Assembly: GCA_030248195.1 (NCBI GenBank) | Contig: JASAND010030300.1 | Coordinates: 1-64,000, forward strand | DNA from: Trissonchulus latispiculum | Taxonomy: Eukaryota > Nematoda > Enoplea > Enoplida > Ironidae | Reading direction: 5' to 3' | DNA length: 64,000 nucleotides | Shown here: positions 32,358 through 44,118 of the stretch, one piece after another | How positions within the stretch are numbered: the first letter of the stretch is position 1 | Layout of the letters: each line of letters begins with the position of its first letter | The notes under the pieces: generated by a model | What the model was told of the DNA's origin: nothing | Seen by the model: the letters and a program-made list of their open reading frames with translations, nothing else | The model's database searches: none | Program-made: the position numbers and the translations under genes

Positions 32358-33540
32358 CTTAAAAATAAAGAAAGTAAAGTAAAGAAAGTAAAGAATATTT
32401 ATTTACTTATATTTATAAGTTTATTAAGATTAAGAAACGATGTGCAGTTTACTTATTTTTGTAAACGTAAAAAACTCCTCTCATTTCAGCCGTATTTTAG
32501 TAAAAAATTTTTAAATTTTAAATTTTGATGTTAAATAATTAAATTTAAAAATTTTTTAAATTTAAAATTAAATTAAAAATTTAAATTAAATTAATTAATT
32601 TAATTAAATTAAGGGTTAAATTTTAGGGGGAGTTACCCTTACCTGACGCCTGCTCCAGTGCACATCCAGGGAAAATTTAAATCTAAATTTGGAAATTTTC
32701 ATTGAATCCGAAATCATTGAATGCAACTAGTCAGTAATTAGTTATAATTGAATAATGAATTTTGTAGTCAGTAATTTGTAAGGCCACTAATTATTCTATT
32801 TTAGAATAAATTCGTTACTTGTAAGTGGTGGTTTATAGCTCAGAAAAGCTTCAATTTTTTCATTCATCAACATAAAAGGAGGACTAATAGCAGTGCTCGG
32901 ACAGTTCCTACTTTTTTCCTTGTTTAGGTCAAAAATTCCTACTTTTTCCTACTTTTTTTCTGTGAAAGACGAAATCGGCCTGATTTGACAGAAAATTGTC
33001 CAAAAAATCGCTGACTTTTTTATTTGGAAATAATTTGCAGCATCAATCAGGTAGTGCGCGTTAGCGCACTACCTAGAATAGGGGAATTAAGGGAGTTTGC
33101 GGTTTTTTGCGGTTTCCGGCTCAATGTTAACTATCCAGGCGTTCACAGTTAATGCTTTAGCGATGACTGACCTAACCATACATTCAAATTCTGGCGGGTG
33201 TCTACCCCGACTCCGACGAGAACACTAACCCAGAGTAATTTCAAAATTTTAAGCGGGGTTTAGTGCAAAATTAGCAAAAATTAGAAATGTTTTTCTGGCC
33301 AAAACTAGTGATGAAGGTTTTGGCAAGTTTCGAAATCCGGAAAAATCCGGATTCTGGGGGGGTGAGGGACTCCTCTGGGGAGGGTGAGCTCAGGTCTGGG
33401 AGGTGAAACCCCCCCAAGCACACGTTGAGTCTACACCTCCCCCACGTTATCCTATAGACCTACTGTTGAGCTACTGCTACTGAATATAAACAGCAAATTG
33501 TGCTCTATGTCAACTCAGAAGGCTGCAAATCGTTCTTTTT

Positions 33541-33724
33541 ATAAGAGTCTCCGGACAAACTATACAGAAGATTATCGCCTGGCTTGTGGCAAAATTGTTA
33601 AGGCCACGTCAGCGTTTACTGCAGGATATAAAAACACACCATCCGAATCAATACGACCAAAAACAAGCACTCGAACTGATCTCACCAGCATTAGACAAAC
33701 TACTCAAAACAACTCCTTTTACAC
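33541..33724. repeat. direct repeat flanking the NADAR/integrase segment, copy 2, left
   Basis: Counterpart of 19513-19696; partner at 34644-34829. Confidence 0.7.
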
Positions 33725-33771
33725 TCCTTCCCCCTATAAGGAAAAGGAGTTAACCATAAACTAAAGCAAAC

Positions 33772-34264
33772 CTATAAATAATGGTTACCACCATATAAAT
33801 AATAAATATGTAGCATTTCTTGATCTAACACAAATTTGTTGAATATGAGCCCCTCCGTAATAAGAAATTTCATTAGATTCCATCCTGAAAATGTGTCAGA
33901 TTTCTCGCTTCCGCGAGGTGTTTGCATGCAAAAGGATCGGCGGCATCCTTGATGGCGTTGACTACCCGAAGATTCCCAGTAATGAAACATTTGCAATAAA
34001 TATATGCTTGCTCCAACGAAGAGAAAACATAGCCAAGGGTCCCAATGCCATTTCCGGGGAGTAAGAATATGTTGGAAAATGGCGAACCTCTTCCAAGAAA
34101 AAGAATGATGTTTTTGCTGTGAGCTTAAAACAAATCATTGTTGACTCTAAAGAGCAAGCGAGCTCGCAATAATCATTTGAGTATTCGACCACAGTTTTGC
34201 AACCAGAACGTTTTACACCAATGGAAAAACCCGTGTAGAGTGTGGTAAGATGCCTTAGCAGCGA
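33772..34264 (-). pseudogene. NADAR-like frame, second copy, frameshifted
   Basis: Same as 19744-20241 with a frameshift near 34115 (one-base difference in a T run) and a deletion of the QQNKW part at about 33885. Two shorter frames (33772-33996 and 33962-34192) remain. Confidence 0.5.
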
Positions 34265-34479
34265 CTATAGAGAGCATGGGTGCCCGCGCCGATCAGGCAG
34301 CTTACAACGCGCTACACTTTACATATTCATCGAATTTTACGTTTAAATGTATCTACAAATGCCGAATTTAGGAAGTTTCAACAAAGGCTAGTGACACCAG
34401 GTAACAGTTGCAGTTGCCAACGGCTACAAAGAGCATGCGAGCTCGCGCTGACAGACAGCTATTACCACGGCTCAACTAG

Positions 34480-34662
34480 TTAAAATTGATAGCTTTTGAG
34501 TCGGTTCGCATGGACGGTAATGGCACGATGGGGTGGCATTTTTACAACGTTAAGGACAGGAGATTTTTGTTTTACTACCACATAGGGACCGGACCAGGAC
34601 TGTGTAAGGCACGATGGTCGGTTCGAAACGTCGCAGCGCCAAATATAAGAGTCTCCGGACAA
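34480..34662 (-). pseudogene. Ty3/gypsy-type integrase tail, second copy
   Basis: Identical in structure to 20457-20639 (SWSGPYVVV..., HANRLKSY); two residues differ. Confidence 0.6.
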
Positions 34663-34841
34663 ACTATACAGAAGATTATCGCCTGGCTTGTGGCAAAATT
34701 GTTAAGGCCACGTCAGCGTTTACTGCAGGATATAAAAACACACCATCCGAATCAATACGACCAAAAACAAGCACTCGAACTGATCTCACCAGCATTAGAC
34801 AAACTACTCAAAACAACTCCTTTTACACTTTTTAAAGCGAA

Positions 34842-36710
34842 CTGAAACTGAAACTGAAACTCCGACTGAAACTAAAACTGAAACTGAAATTATTTTACGT
34901 TGCCGACTGAAACTTAAACTGAAACTGAAACTTTTTTGGTCTACCGACTGACACTGAAAGTAAAACTGAAATTAATTGACTTACAAAGGTAAGTGATCTT
35001 GTGTCAGCATTTTTTAACAGGGATTTAACGAATGAAAACATCGTTGGAGTAAAAGAAATTTAAAATTTTGAAAACAAAACTAATAATACAAAATTGTGAA
35101 GTGATTGAAAAATACCAGAACAACTCCTCTTCCTAATATTATTTTGTTTTTAGTTGTAATATCTGTGGTAAAATTTTTTAGCGACATGAAATTTAAAAAA
35201 TTTTCGTTAAATTTTTTCTGAGCCAAAAATTTTAACTCTGCTTAATCCAGTTTTATCCGGTTTTTTACGGTTGTAACTGGATATCGGGTACCCGCAGCAG
35301 GACCCGGGTACCCATGCCCATGCCTAATATTTACATATAGTCATTATTATTTTAAGAAAATTACTAATTAGTGATTAGTAATTAAAATATTAGTGTGTAT
35401 CAGATCCCCTGGAATCAGCGGGTACAAGTGGCATTTACAGAAATGTACAGTAAAAGCTGTTCGGGAAGAAAAATAGAGTTTATTTTTTAACAAACAGTGA
35501 GCAAGCACGCTAACCGGAAGCCAAAGCCCTCGAAACTTACACTCAGTTTGCCCCTATTAGAGCCAAGCAACAGGTAAAAAGCTGGGTAGGCCAGGGGCTA
35601 TCAATTTTATTAGATCGAAATCGGCGCACGGTCACATAGCAACTTTTTCGCAAATATAAAATTTTGACCTGTTACGGCTAAAAAAGGAAACAACGCTCGA
35701 AAGCCGGAGACTGTATACTTGATCCAATCCATTTGTTAACAAATTCCAAGAACTTGAAAGTATAGTGACAGACTTCGTCAGCTGGTCAGAAGTTAAAGTT
35801 TAAAAACTTAAAGTTAGGATTAGAAGCTTTTCACGCACTGTTGTTCATGCGTGCTATATGCATTATTATCGTGAAATTAACATTAGTCTTTCTCTCTCTT
35901 GTAACAAATGGGCCTTTAAATGACTAAACTGTCCGATTTTTATTGCGGCAGGTAACATCCAAAGACTCTCAGACATATTGCTTTTATTCAGACATATTCA
36001 TATTGCACAAGACGAACATGGAAACGTCACAATAAGGTCGTTTGATAGATTCACACAAACCACCAGAGTTTCTCCTCCTCGCAGTAGCTGATGAAACAAT
36101 CAGTGGAAATGAATGAATCCTGCAATAAATAGTATTAATTACCATTTACAAAATGTCAAGAGTTACATGAGCATTATTAAATATTAAATATACAAATATT
36201 AAATCTAACATACAGACCAGGCCAGTCCATACAGACTAATGTACATAGGTGCGCAATGTTATTTGTATTGCTCGTACTTAGTGCTTAGTATTGCTGCTCG
36301 TTCAGTTTGATTGTTTATTTGTTTGTTTGCTAGTATCTTTGATCCTATGTGACCAAGGCTTTTTGTAAAAGGGGGAAGGAAATGTAAAGACAGTTTTGAA
36401 CCAACAGGAGATTTGTCCTACTACTAATAGCTAGTAAAAAGGAGACGCGAAAGACCAGCAAAAATCCCAGAGACAGCATTGGTGGTGATTTTTAGAGAAC
36501 ACAAGCTAGAGAGGGGGTGGGGTGACTTACTGGTAAACCGGAGAAAGAATAGTTTTTGTCTTGCAGCGCATGAAGTCAGGAGAGTTTTGTTTAATAAAAA
36601 GCGTTACGATTTCTTTGCATGGTAATGTTAGCCATTTGCTCTATACGAGGATACTGATACATTTGCGAACCGTTTCCGACCCTCCATGAACTACCATATT
36701 TGATTTATTT
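34842..36710. other. 1.87-kb segment present only in copy 2
   Basis: Bounded on the left by an array of ACTGAAACTGAAACT words (34842-34975). Copy 1 joins directly from TCCGACTGAAACT (20818-20831) to TATTATTTTATC. No gene recognised inside. 35278-35325 contains the palindrome CGGGTACCCG and a CCCGGGTACCC word, possibly a transposon end. Confidence 0.55.
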
Positions 36711-36804
36711 TATGATATTATTATTTTATCATATTAACAACCATATTTATTTAACCATAATTATTTATAACCATATTATTTTATCCACTTCAACAATTTT
36801 GCAG

Positions 36805-37005
36805 CTTGTATGCTGCTTCGGTCCTAAATTTTTGAATCTAACTGACGAAATCGGGAAAGTGTCAGTCTACATCACTTATTGCTTCTTTGTTGTACTGTCT
36901 CTTAGAAGAAAAAGACTTTTAGTTCAGAACGACATGTGTGTGTGTGTGTGTTTGCCTTTAGAAGGTGCACAGGCCAACATCAGGAATTATCATCCAGTCG
37001 TGTAA
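36805..37005 (+). CDS. terminal-exon-like frame, second copy
   Basis: 66 codons plus stop; same as 20914-21108 with two extra codons (Val-Cys) from a longer (GT)n. Acceptor AATTTTGCAG conserved. Confidence 0.35.
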   Translation, partial: LVCCFGPKFLNLTDEIGKVSVYITYCFFVVLSLRRKRLLVQNDMCVCVCLPLEGAQANIRNYHPVV

Positions 37006-37348
37006 ACACTGCTTCATTGAAAAACAAAGAGAAATACTCATAACAGAAATACATGGCCACGTCAGGCAAATTATACTCCATACATAGCGTGATCCCCAGC
37101 TGCTTTGACAAATGTCAGGCAAACCATGCAAATACTATTGTTCAAGAACTTGAAATCTTATTATTAATTATTTTTACCTTTTAAAGTATATGCATAGTCT
37201 CTTTAGGTAGGTTGATGATACTAGTGTTGCTTTAGAAACGGATTTTTACACTAAATCCGTTGGTTGTCAATTGTTTTATTTTAATCTATCTAATTATTGC
37301 TGTCTACTTATTTAAGGGGAGTGGAGTCACATTATCAAAACTCGATAA

Positions 37349-37533
37349 GCAGAGGAAGCGGAACGAAAGCATCGCGACACGAAAAAACAAATCAAGTGAA
37401 CGCGGGCTGCCGCGAGAGGGTGATGCTGTCCCCGACGCAGGTAGCTGTCTTCTCTCCAATGACATCGCAGACAGCGTCATGCTCCGTTGTCATTGCGGGC
37501 GTCAGCAACATACGGAAGCCAAAGAAAATTTAA
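37349..37533 (+). pseudogene. module of unknown gene, second-unit copy
   Basis: Counterpart of 21452-21636. Confidence 0.35.
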
Positions 37534-37606
37534 AACATACAAATACAAAAAAGTTTAGTAAAGCTTTGACCCTTGGTTAGTCTGAGTTTCAGTAGTTCAA
37601 GGGTAG

Positions 37607-38158
37607 AGCGTCGGTCTAGTCAGCGCATGGATTCCATCCATACCTGAAGAAGAGGTCAAATTTCACAATTTCACTGACCCTTCTGGAAGCAAATTTGCTA
37701 AGGAACTCAGAAAGGCAATTGCTGGTTTAATTGCTGCGTTAGAAGAACAAGTAACGCTGGTCGAAGCCAACGGGGAGAAGTTGTGTAAAGCGATGACAGA
37801 AGCGACCAAAGAGAAAGCGGCAGCAGAGGAAGCGGAAAGAAAGCATCGCGACGCGAAAAACAAATCAAGTGAACGCGGGCTGCCACCGAAGAGGGCGATC
37901 CAGTCCACGAGGCAGGTATCTGTCCCGACTTTTATCACATCTTAGACATTTTGTCTAAGAAAACATTTTTATAATCATTTATAATATATATAACTGTTTG
38001 TTGCGGCACGAGCCAGGTATCTATTTTGACTTCTATCACATCGTAGACATCGCCATGTTGCGATACCATTGTGGTGACAGCTACGGAAGCCGGAAATCCC
38101 GGAATAAAGGTGTTGAATTTAGACAATCTTTCTTATGGAGGGATTTGCTTGATATTAT
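37607..38158 (+). pseudogene. unknown coiled-coil gene segment, second-unit copy
   Basis: Counterpart of 21711-22262. Here the helix keeps its frame (EKAAAEEAERKHRDAKNK), which shows which version is ancestral, but the +2 shift before the GICPDFYHILDI module is shared. Also cut by the outer foldback at 38159. Confidence 0.45.
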
Positions 38159-38880
38159 CAAGAATATGTAATATCAAGAGTACATAATATATAAGAGTGT
38201 GACAGCAGGCAAGCTCTCTGTTATTAGCTGCAGGTACATGCTATGTTCGCTAACGGCTGACCCCCCCACAAATGTGTATGTGCTCTTCAAAGAAATTCGC
38301 ACGCTATCTTTACGTATTAAAGCTCGAAAACACAACTACTCAGTTGGTTCAATGTGCATCTGTTGCGAGCTTCAGCACGCAAACATAGCGTGCAAATTTC
38401 TTTGAAGAGCACATACACGTTTGTGGGGGGGGGGCAGCCGTTAGCGAACATAGCATGTACCTGCAGCTAATAACAGAGAGCTTGCCTGCTGTCACACTCT
38501 TATGTATTATGTTCTCTTGGTAATATACACTAGGCACACTCTCTGTTATCAGAGCAACAACTATGCTCTGCTCGCGAACGGCAACCCCCCCCCGCAAACT
38601 AGACCCTTCACTTCAAAGAATTCCGTGCGCTACGTATGTGTTCTAAAGCTCGAAGCAGGCACAAAATTCGCACACGCACTGCTTGTGTTTTCGAGCTTAA
38701 GCACATAAACATAGAGCGAGTGAGTGTACTCCCGTTTCGACGAGGTACTGATTTGCGGGGGGGGGGCACTAGGGTCTGATTTGCGGGGGGGGGGGAGTGG
38801 GCGTTAGCGAGCAGAGCATAGTTGTTGCTCTGATAACATAGAGTGTGTCTAGTGGCACACTCTTATATTATGTACTCTTG
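38159..38880. mobile_element. outer CAAGAG foldback, second copy
   Basis: Counterpart of 22263-22980, with longer G runs (up to 12). Confidence 0.75.
38175..38519. mobile_element. inner CAAGAG foldback, second copy
   Basis: Same target duplication GTAATAT (38168-38174 and 38520-38526). The nested insertion therefore pre-dates the duplication or haplotype split. Confidence 0.85.
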
Positions 38881-38977
38881 AAATTATCCACCATTAATAC
38901 TTGAAAATATTTGTAAGTGGTAGAAACAACATAGATAAAATATATTTTCTGTTTTGTTTGATTGCCTTAAACGATAT

Positions 38978-38978
<1 letters not shown>

Positions 38979-39045
<67 letters not shown>
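38979..39045. repeat. (AT)n microsatellite
   Basis: Longer version of 23088-23132. A second tract at 39208-39232 exists only in copy 2. Confidence 0.93.
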
Positions 39046-39047
<2 letters not shown>

Positions 39048-39208
39048 CAAGCATATTTTACCCTTTGTGGACGCAGAAACCTATGTGAACTTTGCTAATT
39101 AGCTAATGAATTAAGCTGAGCTTAGGCTAAAAAATGGCTTAGGCTTAGACGTGTAAAAGCACGCTCTCGGCTTAGCCTAACACGCTCTCGGTAAGCCTAA
39201 AAAGCCAT

Positions 39209-39239
<31 letters not shown>

Positions 39240-39529
39240 TTAGCTATTTGTTGTAGCACTAGCACTCAGGTACGCTGCACTGTGACCTGGTTTCAGTTTC
39301 AGTTTCAGTCGGCGGCCTAAACTAATTCAGTTTCAGCTGCAATTTCAGGTCTCCTCCTAAAATAAATTCAGTTTAAGTTTCATCTTTCAGTAACTGAAAC
39401 TGAAACCTGTACAACCTGAAACCTAGTTTCAGTGTCTGTTTCAGTGCATCACATATCATTACATGATACATGGCGTTTGAAGTTGACGCCATAATGCTCG
39501 CTGTAGTTATATACCAGTTAAATGACAAG

Positions 39530-39805
39530 CTAAACTAAGTTTATGTTGACCCTTACATGCATAACCTGGGTTAAATTGACCCAACCTCTTGTTAAAACAG
39601 CTATGTACGGCGTAGAATGGCTGTTATCCAGCGACTTCTTCTGACATCTCACAAAATAAGAGGTGGCAAATGGGACAGATTCTCTGATGCCATCCCATTT
39701 CATCCTGCTAGTCCGAACTGGATTTTCCAAATCCCATGTAATCCCTTTTGCAATATTAACCTTATACTTGCCGTTGCATTGAAATTTCAATTTTTGCATA
39801 ATCAC
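39530..39805 (-). CDS. 91-codon unknown frame, second copy
   Basis: Counterpart of 23577-23852; see there. Confidence 0.3.
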   Translation of the reverse strand: MIMQKLKFQCNGKYKVNIAKGITWDLENPVRTSRMKWDGIRESVPFATSYFVRCQKKSLDNSHSTPYIAVLTRGWVNLTQVMHVRVNINLV

Positions 39806-39818
39806 TTGAAAAACGCCT

Positions 39819-40103
39819 AATTTGTTGGAATTAGAACTTTGATTTAGACCAGTGGAAATTGCCCATAATTTTTGTACATTTAAAGTTTGATGCCATCTAA
39901 AAATAGGTTCAAATTTTTAATCTTCAAAAATTAATTAAAGGTAAATAAAAATTATATTTCCTATTCCAGGTCTGTATAATGGTTCAAATTTGTTCGTTCG
40001 CTTTGCCCAGCATTTGACCTAAAACTTGTTTAGTTTAAAGTGTTTAGCGGGGTCTCCGTTCAAAATGTCTAAATGCTAAACGTCTAACGTTCATAACATC
40101 TAC
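39819..40103 (-). repeat. dispersed repeat R, inverted copy of the second unit
   Basis: Counterpart of 23866-24150. Confidence 0.75.
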
Positions 40104-40620
40104 CATGAAAACCTGTAAGGACAAGACGACTACTGACAAAATGTTTATGTAATAATCTGTCCGTATACGCTTGTCGTTAGCTTTATGTCAATAGTGGTTA
40201 AAAGCGTCAGACGTTTTAATTTTGACGTTTTGAGAGGAAACCGAGAAAACACAACGGACATCTACTTTTAGGTAAAATTACTGAACAAAGAGATCCGGCT
40301 TCACCTGCAAAAACTCGTAAAACAACCGTAAAGAGTATATACAATGCAAAAATTAGCGAAATCGTAGAAGTACAAAAATGGACTGGGCCGATCTCGGCAG
40401 GACCGATGACCAACACTGAACTCGCTAGTTCAAATTAAATTTTAGCATGTGCACTTTATTTTACTTATTGCTGCCTATTTGTATTCCTCCTTCTATTGTG
40501 CATTAGCTATGTTTACCGTCCTCAGGATGCTACCGAAAAGTAATAAAACAATCAAAGGTTGCACTGACATTTTAAGAAACTGTTCACAATAACTGCGCCT
40601 AAGAAGCGCCTTAGAAATCT

Positions 40621-41060
40621 TAGGGCCTTTTCAAGAAAGGGTAGGGTAGAGTAGAGTAGAGTTGAGATGAGTAGAGTTAAAAATAACTCTTTTCGTGAAA
40701 GCACAGCGTTAATTTTAACTCTGCGTGTTTTAACTCTCTTTAACCCTGCACTGTTAAAACGCTGTAGATTTAGGAGGAGTTAAAAATTACAGAATTAAAA
40801 TTAACCTCATGGTTTCATGAATAGAGTTAATTTTAACTCTGCTAAACCTGCTTGTTTTGCCTGGGTTTAAATTTCAATAGACAATGCTCAGATACAGTTA
40901 AGCAGAGTTAAATTTAACCCTTTCGTGAAAAGGGTAGAGTTAAATTTAACTCCACAGATTTTTAACTCTACACGCGATTCTTGAAAAGGGCAGAGTTAAA
41001 GCGAGCTAATTTTAATGCATTTCATGAATCCACGCGGACATAAAATTTTTAACTCTCTCT
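40621..41060. mobile_element. AGAGTTAAA-rich palindromic element
   Basis: About fourteen AGAGTTAA or TTAACTCT words in both orientations and ends CTTTTCAAGAA / TTCTTGAAAAG. Runs directly into a tRNA-like sequence. Specific to copy 2. Confidence 0.55.
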
Positions 41061-41061
41061 A

Positions 41062-41133
41062 ACTCGACGGGGATCGAACCACAAGGTTTCAGATTTGCAG
41101 CAGAGTGTGTTACCACTCCGCTATCTGGATTCC
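41062..41133 (-). ncRNA. tRNA-like sequence (SINE head or tRNA pseudogene)
   Basis: The minus strand has an A-box TAGCGGAGTGG (41113-41123) and a B-box GGTTCGATCC (41071-41080) at the right spacing, with CTGCAAA in the anticodon-loop position (GCA, Cys-like). Anticodon and T stems do not pair properly, so it is not a functional tRNA. Confidence 0.5.
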
Positions 41134-41210
41134 CGAACAGCGAGACTAAGCTTAGACCGCCTGCAGCCTTTCGCAGTTGATTTGAACCGAAAAATGTAGC
41201 TATTAATAGC

Positions 41211-42552
41211 TAAAGTCTGACCAAAAAATGTGTGTACAAAATCTGTAAGGCCTCCAGTGAACTCAATATACGTCGTAACTCCATAAAACCATATATTTTC
41301 GGAATCCTTGCAGCGAGACAAACATTTTTATAAAATTTAAAATTTTTTAAAATTTCAAAAATTTTAAAATATCGGTTTTTTGGGGAATTTTTTCGGACCG
41401 TTCAAGCTATTCAGCTCATTCTTTCGGAAAAATTTTTCCGTCCGAAGAAGCATCGATTGACACAAGAACGAAAAAAATCGGTTGAGAAATAAGCATTTTA
41501 TTCCAAAATTTCGTTTTTCCATTTCCTTTGATGTTTGCCGCTTTTTGCAAATTTGACTGGTTATTACTCGCGACTCGCTCAACGGAAAAATTTTTCGATT
41601 AGATTTTCAGGACCGCCTAGGCGCCTGCTTTCACCTAATATAGGTGGTATTTAAAATTTTGAAAGTAGATTTTTTGGAAAAATACCACTTTTTGACCCAA
41701 AATTTCGGCATAGCGACTCTAGCAAAAGTGAGTAAAAATAACATAATCATAAAATTCAAGCTGAGCTGAATCCAACGATATAAAGCTTTTGTTGCTACGT
41801 CTTACATTGCGTCAGCAATGAATTTTTAAACAATATCCTTTATTTCAGTTGGTTTTGCTAGCTTACACTGCTTCCGTCAAATCACGGCGGCAACATCAAA
41901 GGGAGCCAAAAACCAGCTGAAATAAGGGATATTGTTTAAAAATTCATTGCTGGCGCAATATAAGTCGTAGCAACAAAAGCTTTATATCGTTGGATTCAGC
42001 TCAGCTTGAATTTTATGATTATGTTATTTTTACTCACTTTTGCTAGAGTCGCTATGCCGAAATTTTGGGTCAAAAAGTGGTATTTTTCCAAAAATTCTAC
42101 TTTCAAAATCTGAAATACCACATATATTAGGTGAAAGAAGCGCCCAGGCGGTCCTGAAAATCTAATCGAAAAATTTTTCCGTTGAGCGAGTCGCGAGTAA
42201 TAACCAGTCAAAGTTGCAAAAAGCGGCAAACATCAAAGGAAATGGAAAAACGAAATTTTGGAATGAAATGCTTATTTCTCAACCGATTTTTTCATTCTTG
42301 TGTCAATCGATGTGTCTTCGGGCGGGAAGATTTTTCCGAAAGAATGAGCTGAATAGCTTGAACAGTCCGAAAAAATTCCCCGAAAAACCGATATTTTAAA
42401 ATTTTTGAAATTTGAAAAAATTTTAAATTTTATAAAAATGTTTGTCTCGCTTCATGGATTCCGAAAATATATGGTTTTATGGAGTTACGACGTATATTGA
42501 GTTCACTGGAGGCCTTACAGATTTTGTACACACATTTTTTGGTCAGACTTTA
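41211..42552. mobile_element. 1.34-kb near-perfect palindrome
   Basis: TAAAGTCTGACC at the left and its complement at the right. Arms of roughly 640 bp align almost to the centre, which is itself a nested palindrome (ATATCCTTTATTTCAG...). A fragment lies at 25245. No coding capacity. The target duplication is not clear. Confidence 0.85.
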
Positions 42553-42622
42553 GTAATGCCCATCAGCTGACAATGCATCGTTTTGTTTGGGATAATAATG
42601 TCTTATTAGTTATTACTGTAGT

Positions 42623-42893
42623 ATTCTATAGGTTTGCTGAAATCGTGCCAAAAACAGAGACTCTATAAAGCCTTCTAAATTTACTATAATATTCTAGGTT
42701 TGCTGAAATCGTGCCAAAAATAGAGAGACTCTATAAAGCCTTCTAAATTTACTATAATATTCTAGGTTTGCTGAAATCGTGCCAAAAATAGAGAGACTCT
42801 ATAAAGCCTTCTAAATTTACTATAATATTCTAGGTTTGCTGAAATCGTGCCAAAAACAGAGAGACTCTATAAGGCCTTCTCAATTTTAACCAT
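42623..42893. repeat. 68-bp tandem repeat, four units
   Basis: Units start at 42623, 42691, 42759 and 42827 with TAGGTTTGCTGAAATCGTGC; differences are few. Confidence 0.93.
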
Positions 42894-42940
42894 TTCAACT
42901 CGTATTTCAGACCAACTTAGGATCCTGAGGATACTTGTAC

Positions 42941-43121
42941 CTGAAGCTGTGGTACAGCCGAGCCAGTAAAGTCAGTGGCGGTGAAAGCCGCATTGGTCGG
43001 AGAGAGAGAAGGGGCGTTGAGGCGCTGCGGCGCGGCGGTTCCGGAGAGGAGCTCCCAGACTCCTCCGCAGAACTCGACGACATTCGTCCAGAACCACCAT
43101 CACCGTTGCTCTCATTATTGC

Positions 43122-43161
<40 letters not shown>

Positions 43162-43275
43162 GCTGTTGCTGCTGTTTTCGGTACACAAAAGCGAACTGAT
43201 TGAAAAGGAAGATCGGGAACGACACCAGTTGTGGATGGCAGGGACTTGGATGGGTTGGGATCCATGAGTTAGGAG
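42941..43275 (-). CDS. candidate internal exon with poly-Asn tract (unknown)
   Basis: On the minus strand an acceptor (TTCTTGTCCACTTTAG, ends 43276) is followed by an open frame: SQPIQVPAIHNWCRS, SSNS, about 13 Asn, SNNESNGDGGSG, SSSSAEESGSSSPEPPRR, PLTLLARLYHSF. It ends at a donor TTCAG|GTACAAGT (42941/42940). The region is clearly GC-richer than the neighbourhood. Ser/Asn-rich disordered sequence of this kind is common in animal regulatory proteins. The repeat makes the other frames read poly-Gln or poly-Thr. The Gln frame stops at 43115; the Thr frame is also open. No domain recognised. Confidence 0.35.
43123..43162. repeat. (GTT)n trinucleotide repeat
   Basis: About 13 units, inside the candidate exon (AAC on its coding strand). 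Confidence 0.95.
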
Positions 43276-44118
43276 CTAAAGTGGACAAGAATGTATAAAA
43301 TAGTGACAGATTGAAGTAATGGTAAACAATTTCATCAATACGGGTGAATGGTAAATGGCAAAACAATGATACGCTTTGTGGCGAGAAATTTAGTTAAACA
43401 CTAAATAGATAAAATGCAACATTGCAGAATTTTTATTTTTGCACTACATAAAGGTTAACCTTTTTGCCCTAGAGTTATAGCTTACAAATTTACAGGTTAC
43501 AGGTAAACAAACTAAAAATGTTAAAATTTGTAAGATAATATACAGTATCAAGATTTATTAAGATTGCTTCTTAAGACTCCTTGCTCCTACTGATGTAATC
43601 TAAACCCGGAAATTAGTACTTCAAATTTGCAAAGTTTTAGAATTTTTAATAATTCCCATTGCTCAATGCCGTGGACAGTGAATGAAAGTAAAGAATTTTC
43701 CAACTTTCAACTCAACCTAGCTGCAAAACTTCCACTCAATTAAGTCTTGTCATTTCTGCTGAAATATGTGGAATATATTTTCCACTGGAAACAGTTCTAT
43801 CCAAGGCGGTATAACTGCTACTCTAACACTTTACGGCAAAGTTGTACAAAATTCTTGTCTAATTAGTGCAAAAATATGTGTCCAGAATAACAAATGAAGT
43901 CGAGTGAGCTTTCAAGCGTTCAGAAACCTACCTGTTAGACTGCTAAAGATCTCAACAATTTCGATAAACGAGGCGTTAAATCAGTCAAAGGGTAATCGAC
44001 AGGGGATTCGACGAAATGAGAATCTTGTAGGGAGTTAATGAGCTAGAAACAAGGGCTGTTCAGAGGACATAATTAGATCAAATGAAATTAGATGAAATAT
44101 GTCCCACAAAACACTTAC
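43276..44118. other. probable intronic sequence
   Basis: Between two minus-strand exon candidates. A further stretch (about 44035-43928, minus) reads INSLQDSHFVESPVDYPLTD after TTGTTTCTAG, but it hits TAA just before a donor-like site, so I leave it uncalled. Confidence 0.3.

Larger units (their letters stand above)
26065..41965. repeat. large direct duplication, copy 2
   Basis: Begins with the same TAGCACCAAGC border as copy 1, only 176 bp after copy 1 ends, so the copies are in tandem. It lacks both 2.3-kb elements and keeps an intact palindrome (41211-42552) where copy 1 has a fragment. Low divergence together with presence/absence of transposons is what two haplotypes of a heterozygous animal would show, so an assembly duplication is a real alternative. 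Confidence 0.85.

Noticed and set aside
35278..35325. hAT-like end with CGGGTACCCG words
   Set aside because: No second end or target duplication could be found; kept only as a remark.
42935..43267. Plus-strand frame with a poly-Leu tract
   Set aside because: The Leu run is the other reading of the (GTT)n repeat; the minus strand has better splice borders and composition.
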